Shown here: positions 58,801 to 64,000 of the stretch, piece after piece
How positions within the stretch are numbered: the stretch's first letter is position 1
Layout of the letters: each line of letters begins with the position of its first letter
Origin: Prototheca cutis
Taxonomy: Eukaryota > Chlorophyta > Trebouxiophyceae > Chlorellales > Chlorellaceae
Assembly: GCA_002897115.2 (NCBI GenBank)
Contig: BCIH01000012.1
Location: 195,343 to 259,342 of the forward strand
DNA: 64,000 nt
Direction: 5' to 3'
Notes under the pieces: model-generated
What the model was told of the DNA's origin: nothing
The model's database searches: none
What the model saw: the letters and a program-made list of their open reading frames with translations, nothing else
Program-made: the position numbers and the translations under genes

Positions 58801-60194
58801 GATGCCGAAGTGAAATCCAAGTTCTGGGGCCGATCCATCGAGTTGAGGCCAGAAGGTATTGCTGTATGCATTTGTATGGGCACTGTTTTCGGGAGGGGTC
58901 TTTGATGGCTTGCTGGAGGTTGTGACCCCCCCCACCCCACGCCAAACCCCTCCCCACCTGCACACACGAAAAAACCCTGGAATCCTCTCAATCACTCGAC
59001 AAAACAGGTGTGCTGCGGGTGGAGTTTGACGATGGTGACGTGTACGTGTGGGGCAAGGTGACGACCAGTATCAACAACTTGGTACTGGGCAAGATTTATG
59101 TCGACCATGGTGGCATCATGCGCGTGCGGGGCCTGACCTCAGGCCTGACCATGCGTGTGCGGTTTAAGGAAACGGGCATCTTTGACCGCGACCCCCGACA
59201 GGTACAGCGGTCTTTTTTTGTCTGTGTAGGTATTGGAAAGAGGGTGCACAAGCGAACAGTCCATCGCAATCCAACCCTAAACACAAACGAGTCGTAATAC
59301 GCATGTGTGTGTCCCGACAACAAAAAAACATACCTTTAGGTTCGGGGGGTGATGGAGCGGGGGGAGCAGCGGCTGGAGCGCCCGTCCCTGTTTGGGCACT
59401 GGGACTCGAGCCTGGAGGCCGAGTTGGAGGATGGGCAGCACGTGGTCCTGTGGCGCAAAGCCCCGCCGCCGGCGGAGCCGACGAGGTACAACCTCACCAC
59501 CTTTGCCATCCAGCTGAATGAGCAGACGCCGGGGACGGAACGCGCGGCGCCCACCGACTGCCGCCGCCGGCCAGACCAGCACCACCTGGAGCTGGGGGAG
59601 TACGATGCGGTGAGTACGTTTTTCATTCAAAATTGATTATCCCTTTTTTCAGTTGGTCCTGTTTTTGTATTACTTTGGACGGGGAGGGGGTTGCGGAAGA
59701 GCGATGGGATGGGCCACGTGCGTGGTTGGCGGGTTTGGGCCAAGGGATGGCCGACGGCGGAGATCGGCCCACCATCAGTAACAGCTGTTCCTGACGAGAC
59801 CCCCCCTCTCCCTTTTAAAAAAATCCAAACGCAGGCCAATGCCGAGAAGCAGCGACTGGAAATCAAGCAGCGCGCGGCGCGCAAGGCCGCGGAACGCGGT
59901 GAGCCGCTGCGACCTCGCTGGTTTGAGCACGTGTCGGATGCAAAGCCGGGGGAGGTGCCCTCATACAGGTAGGGCCAGCGGTGGGCGGGTGCTGGACTCC
60001 TGCCGCACCGGCAGGCGCTGCTGCCGAGACACATTTGCCCGGTCATCAATCTGGGAACTCACCATCACTTACCCACAACAATACGACGTTGCAGATACAT
60101 CGGAGGCTATTGGGAGGCTCGTGACAAGGGCGAGTACACCGGCTGTCGCGACATTTTTGGGCCGGACAAAAGCCCTGGTCCTGAGCTTGTTTGA
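55818..60194 (+). CDS. oxysterol-binding-protein-related protein with PH domain
   Basis: Lipid-transfer protein working at membrane contact sites. The first exon is 55818-56014 ([20 protein letters not shown]). A PH domain follows from 56197 ([32 protein letters not shown]; ending [17 protein letters not shown] at about 56920). The middle has coiled-coil exons ([16 protein letters not shown]) and a Ser-rich acidic stretch that may include an FFAT-like motif (FFDVEE near 57935). The ORD domain begins at about 58430: [53 protein letters not shown], then EKVVHHPTI. Next are [19 protein letters not shown] and the C-terminal [17 protein letters not shown]. The last exon gives [16 protein letters not shown] and stops at 60194. 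The family signature EQVSHHPP is altered to EKVVHHPT. Confidence 0.93.
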
Positions 60195-60904
60195 GGTTGC
60201 AACGCTTTCATCTGCACGCCTTTGAATGTAATATTTTGTAACGCAACCCCACCAGCTTTGGTGTACGAGGTCTGTGCATTGGCGTTCGGGGCCAAGTCCT
60301 TTCGTGGAGGCCTTGCCATCAGCTTCGTTCAAGATACCATATCGTTACGTGATTTTGTTCCCGTTGACCCCGGAACTGCTGTGTTGTTCCCACGGACGAA
60401 CAGAATCCCGTCGCTCTCAGCGCGCCAGCGCACCCTCTCGCAGGCAACCTACTCGCATTGTGAACATAGCGTGCGGGGTCAGAAGCCTCGCTGTGGTCAG
60501 GCCGTAGCCAACTGCGAATTGCCCGGAGCTGGTTCTTCTGCCGATCCCATTCACAAATGTCGGGCTGAACCGGGGTTCACGTCGCCTGTATGGGCGCGGG
60601 AGCGCAGCTTTCAGGGCCATCCACCTTGTAGAACTGCGGTAAGCAATCTTCGCGTGTTTGCAACCTCACCTGGTCTACTTGAGCGTGATGCAGCCAGAGT
60701 TTAGCGGGCGTTCCGACGGCAGCCTCCCGGCCTCTCCATGATCCCAGGCCCAGGGCGATGGAAACACCTCCAGCACCCTACCTGTGCCATTGCGACTCCC
60801 CAACGGGCGCCGTGAAGTTTCACCATGCCTGATAGGGGAGGCTGCGCACCATCGGCTGAGCTGTACGACGGCTATCACGTGTGTCCTTGGACCTGACGGT
60901 TGTG
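60195..60904. other. intergenic region between ORP and kinase genes
   Basis: About 700 bases without a supported gene. It should hold the ORP 3' end and the kinase promoter. Confidence 0.45.
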
Positions 60905-63895
60905 ATGGCAGCGATAAAGCTGTCCTCTCGCCATGTTCGAGGGCGCCAAAGCGCACTACTGTGGAGTCGATTGGGCCCAATCGTACTTCTAATCCTCTCA
61001 TGCCTGGACTATGTACGGGCGGAACAGGTAAGCGGACGGACCTCCGGATGCATGCTTCGAGCGTGACGTGAAAACGTACTTCAACGAGGCGAGGGGAATC
61101 TCGGCCAGAATTGAATGTGTTTCTGTGCCCCTTGGCGTGCCGACTGTGCTGCCGACATCTGCAAGGGAGCGATGGTTTGCTTTCCACCGCCCTTGCACGC
61201 TGCCGCTGTAGATCGTGGTTCGGAGCGTCGTCGAGCTCCGGGAGGCCCTCCAGGATGAAACTGTGGACCACATTGTCTTGGCACAGATACCCGACAACCA
61301 CACATTGACAGAGGAGAATTTCCCACATCGGGCGGCCTCGATCATTGGAAGGACTGTTACCATCGAGGGTCAGGGCCCTGGACTGGTGTATGTTGATGTG
61401 AGCGGTTGAGAGGATGCTCTGGTGGGGCAGGGAATGCCCTGGGGCCCAGCACAAGCCAACCGGTGCTGGGCAGACTGCCGGAGACCTGTTCCCACTGTGA
61501 GGGCCCAACCCTGCACACATGCGCTGCCACACTTGCAGGGAAACCGCCTGCGGGAGAGGCTCGTTGTTGGTACCGGCGGCATGCTGCATCAGAAAAACTT
61601 GTGGGCCGACGACTGCATGTCCAGGTGCGGCGGGCAGGAGAGGGTGTTTTGCTCTTTGTACAGTGCCGACCGTGTCCCGGGCCCGGTGTGGCCTACAAGC
61701 CAGAGCTGCGACCATGCTGGACACTTTCTGGCCCTGACTCTGGCTCCGTTCCTTACATACCCCTGCAGGGAAGATCTCACCATGTGCTTCTCTGCGGCCG
61801 AGCACGGCGGCCGGGTCATCATGGAAAACATGGAGGTCTGCTCGGGTGCTGTTGGGCTGTTTGAGTCTCGTGCAGATGCATCCCTCGGCAGGGCCTTTGC
61901 TTGGCGCCACACGTTCTCCTTGTGTGCCAGCGTGATGAAATGCGTGGCCGGGGGCTGGGGTTCTTCCCCAACACACACACATATCCTCTCGCCTGCACAG
62001 AGTCCGCGACATCTCCCCCCCTGTTTGCTCTCGCAGCTGAGCGACGCACAGTGCGAGGTGTTGTCGCAGTCGCGGAGCATCCAGTCTCTGACCGACACGA
62101 TCAAGTACATGAAGATGATGGGCCTGGCGAGTGAGGCCCCACCCGGCCCCGCGCTGGTGCCGCAGGCCGACAATCGCGTGTACGTGCCTGATTCAGGCTG
62201 GATTTCCTTCCCCATCGGTGCCACCTGGCGCGTCATCAACTCCACGCTGGCCTGCACTGGCGGCGTGACGCACCCGCTGGACGAGGGCGGGCCCCTGGGC
62301 CCTGTGTGGAGTGTGTGGCAAATCCTGATCGCGGTTCTGGCCACCGTCGCCGCCGCGGCCACGACCACCGTGCTGTGGCTCGCACGGCGCATGGGCTGGG
62401 GCGCGGGTGCCCTGGCCAAGCTGCCCGAAGCCACGGTGGCAAAGGCCAACGGCTACACCCTGCAGCGCCTGCTGGGTGTCGGTCACTACGGCCGCGTGTA
62501 CCTCGGTGAGGCAGTGTGTTCTGGGTTTCATTGTTGTTTTTCATTTCATGGTTGTGACTGGCAGCAGTCTGTGTATGTGCCTCCTCTCCCTCTCCCTGCG
62601 GATGAACAAAGAAGCAAGAGAACAAACAAGCACCGGCACAATGATGTGCAGCCAAGGAAACAAAGGCGGGCGGGACAGTGGCGATCAAGGTCATCACCGT
62701 GTACACGTCGGGCCAGCTGAGCGCGGCGTACCGCGAGTGCCAGCACATGATGGCCATTCGACACCCGAACTGCACACGCGTGCACACCTACTACTGCGCG
62801 CAGATGGAGCACTCGCTGCGGCCCGTGGCGCCGGCGGGGTCGGGGTCTTCAGGCGGGTACATGGAGCAGTCGCTGCAGCCTGTGGACAATCCCACGGTGA
62901 CGCTGCTGTCCCCGGGGGGCTCACCGCCGACGTCCATGCCCACACGCGACCTGCTGGGCCCCCGCAATGCCGGGAGCTCCGGCAGCGAGATGTCGGGCAG
63001 CACGCCCCGAACGACAATGGCGGTGCAGGTGCACATGGTCGTCGACTACTGCGACTGCGGGACGCTGGAGACGGCGGTGCTGGAGGGTGTGTTCGTCGAC
63101 CCAGAAACAGGCCGCCTGCGTGAGCGCTGGGTCACCGAGACGGCCATCGAAGTGGCCTCGGCCCTGGCATACCTGCACGATCCCGAACGACGCTTTGTCC
63201 ACCGAGACTTGTCGGCCCTGAATGTGTTGCTGCGTAGCCCGGGGGTGGGCGCCAACGGCAGCGCAGACTCGTCTGCTGGCGGCGACGCTTCCAGCGCCTT
63301 CCCGCCCTCCCAGCCGCTCTTCCCGGAGTCTGACCGTGCGTTCACGGCGGTGGTGTCAGATTTTGGATTGAGCATGGTGCTTGCCGAGCACGCCACGCAC
63401 CACACGAGCCAGATGAAGGGCACAGTGGCGTACATGAGCCCCGAGGTGTTTAGCACCAACGACATCACCCAGGCTCTGGACGTCTACTCCTTTGGCATCA
63501 TCCTCTACTTCATGGTGGCGGGCGCGCTGCCCTACGGCGACCGCTCGCCCGCACAAATCGTGCTGGAAAAAGTGCGAGAGATGGAGCGCTCTGACGAGGA
63601 TCGGTTTGAGTTCCCGGCGGGCACACCCTTTGAGCTCAAGAGGCTTGTCCTCGACTGCACCCACCCACTGCGTCGCCAGCGGTGAGGAGAGGATTGTGTG
63701 TGATGGGGGGGTTGTTAATGGGGGAAAGTTGGGGATGTGGGGACTGTCCTGCAGGGGAAGGGGGGCTGTCCCTGTGTCATATATTCGTGTGTGCAGTTGT
63801 CTGCGGCACAACATCGTCACCAAACACACACACACACACACCCTAATACAGGCCGACGATGAAGGCGGTGATTAGACGCCTGTATGAGATATATT
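60905..63895 (+). CDS. receptor-like protein kinase, algal type, about 670 residues
   Basis: Exons 60905-61027, 61212-61397, about 61540-61631, 61769 to about 61850, about 62038-62504, about 62672-63684 and 63851-63895. The first exon is a signal peptide (a basic start, then LGPIVLLILSCLDYVRAEQ). The ectodomain contains VRSVVELREALQDETVDHI and GRTVTIEGQGPG, a pattern seen in beta-helix-like ectodomains of Chlorella kinases. One membrane span (VWQILIAVLATVAAAATTTV) precedes the kinase: Gly loop LLGVGHYGRVYLG, VAIK lysine (TVAIKVITVYTSGQL), catalytic loop FVHRDLSALNVLL, DFG in VVSDFGLSMVL, activation segment GTVAYMSPEVF, ALDVYSFGIILYFMVAG. The final mini-exon encodes RPTMKAVIRRLYEIY, the usual kinase end. 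HRDLS replaces the Ser/Thr-type HRDLK. Extracellular signal and target are unknown. Confidence 0.9.
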
Positions 63896-64000
63896 AGTCG
63901 TCAAATACCACGGTATCCTGGTGCACCCTCCACGGTGGGTGTACCTCCTGTCTGGTGATGCACGGAAAACATGCACACAACACCTAAGTTCGTGCTCTCT
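63896..64000. other. 3' flank of kinase gene
   Basis: Presumed 3' untranslated sequence of the kinase, reaching the window edge. No feature seen. Confidence 0.4.

Overview
The window looks like nuclear DNA of a small green alga, most likely a trebouxiophyte related to Chlorella or Auxenochlorella. The composition is GC-rich. Nearly every gene is cut by short GT-AG introns, mostly 60-350 bases. The gene content is plant-like: alpha-glucan water dikinase for plastid starch, a plastid-type acyl-activating enzyme, cobalamin-independent methionine synthase, an algal bZIP factor and a receptor-like kinase. There is no operon structure, ribosome binding site, phage or CRISPR array. Exon models were built by hand from reading frames, GT-AG signals and family conservation. 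Those with stated phases close exactly; the others are approximate.

Layout, left to right: MCM6 (minus, running off the left edge); about 2 kb of apparent non-coding DNA with a 15-bp hairpin; a doubtful ORF; a bZIP transcription factor (plus); an ATRIP-like checkpoint protein (plus); alpha-glucan water dikinase (minus) divergent from methionine synthase MetE (plus), whose second intron holds a tRNA-like element; a PRDX5-type peroxiredoxin (plus); NOB1 (plus) convergent with the DEAD-box helicase DBP10/DDX54 (minus); a small coiled-coil protein (plus); a plastid-type acyl-ACP/acyl-CoA synthetase (minus); an unrecognised gene (plus); an SR-like protein with a glycine-rich tail (minus); a long coiled-coil protein (plus); a fusion of a YVH1/DUSP12 phosphatase with a HAD hydrolase (minus); a nucleotide-sugar transporter (minus); an oxysterol-binding-protein-related protein with a PH domain (plus); and a receptor-like kinase (plus) ending just before the right edge.

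Themes: NOB1 (40S maturation), DBP10 (60S assembly) and YVH1 (60S maturation) are three ribosome-biogenesis factors within 25 kb. MCM6 and ATRIP belong to DNA replication and its checkpoint. GWD and the acyl-activating enzyme serve plastid storage metabolism. Many genes are paired head to head across 0.4-1.5 kb, so shared promoter regions are likely (GWD/MetE, DBP10/33676 gene, SR-like/44388 gene, transporter/ORP).

The most interesting items are the YVH1-HAD fusion, in which both halves lie in one uninterrupted exon; the tRNA-like element with pol III A and B boxes inside a MetE intron; and a recurring sense-strand asymmetry of introns (G/GT-rich 5' ends, C/CA-rich 3' ends). Assembly gaps are one N near 3943 and NNN at 36155-36157.
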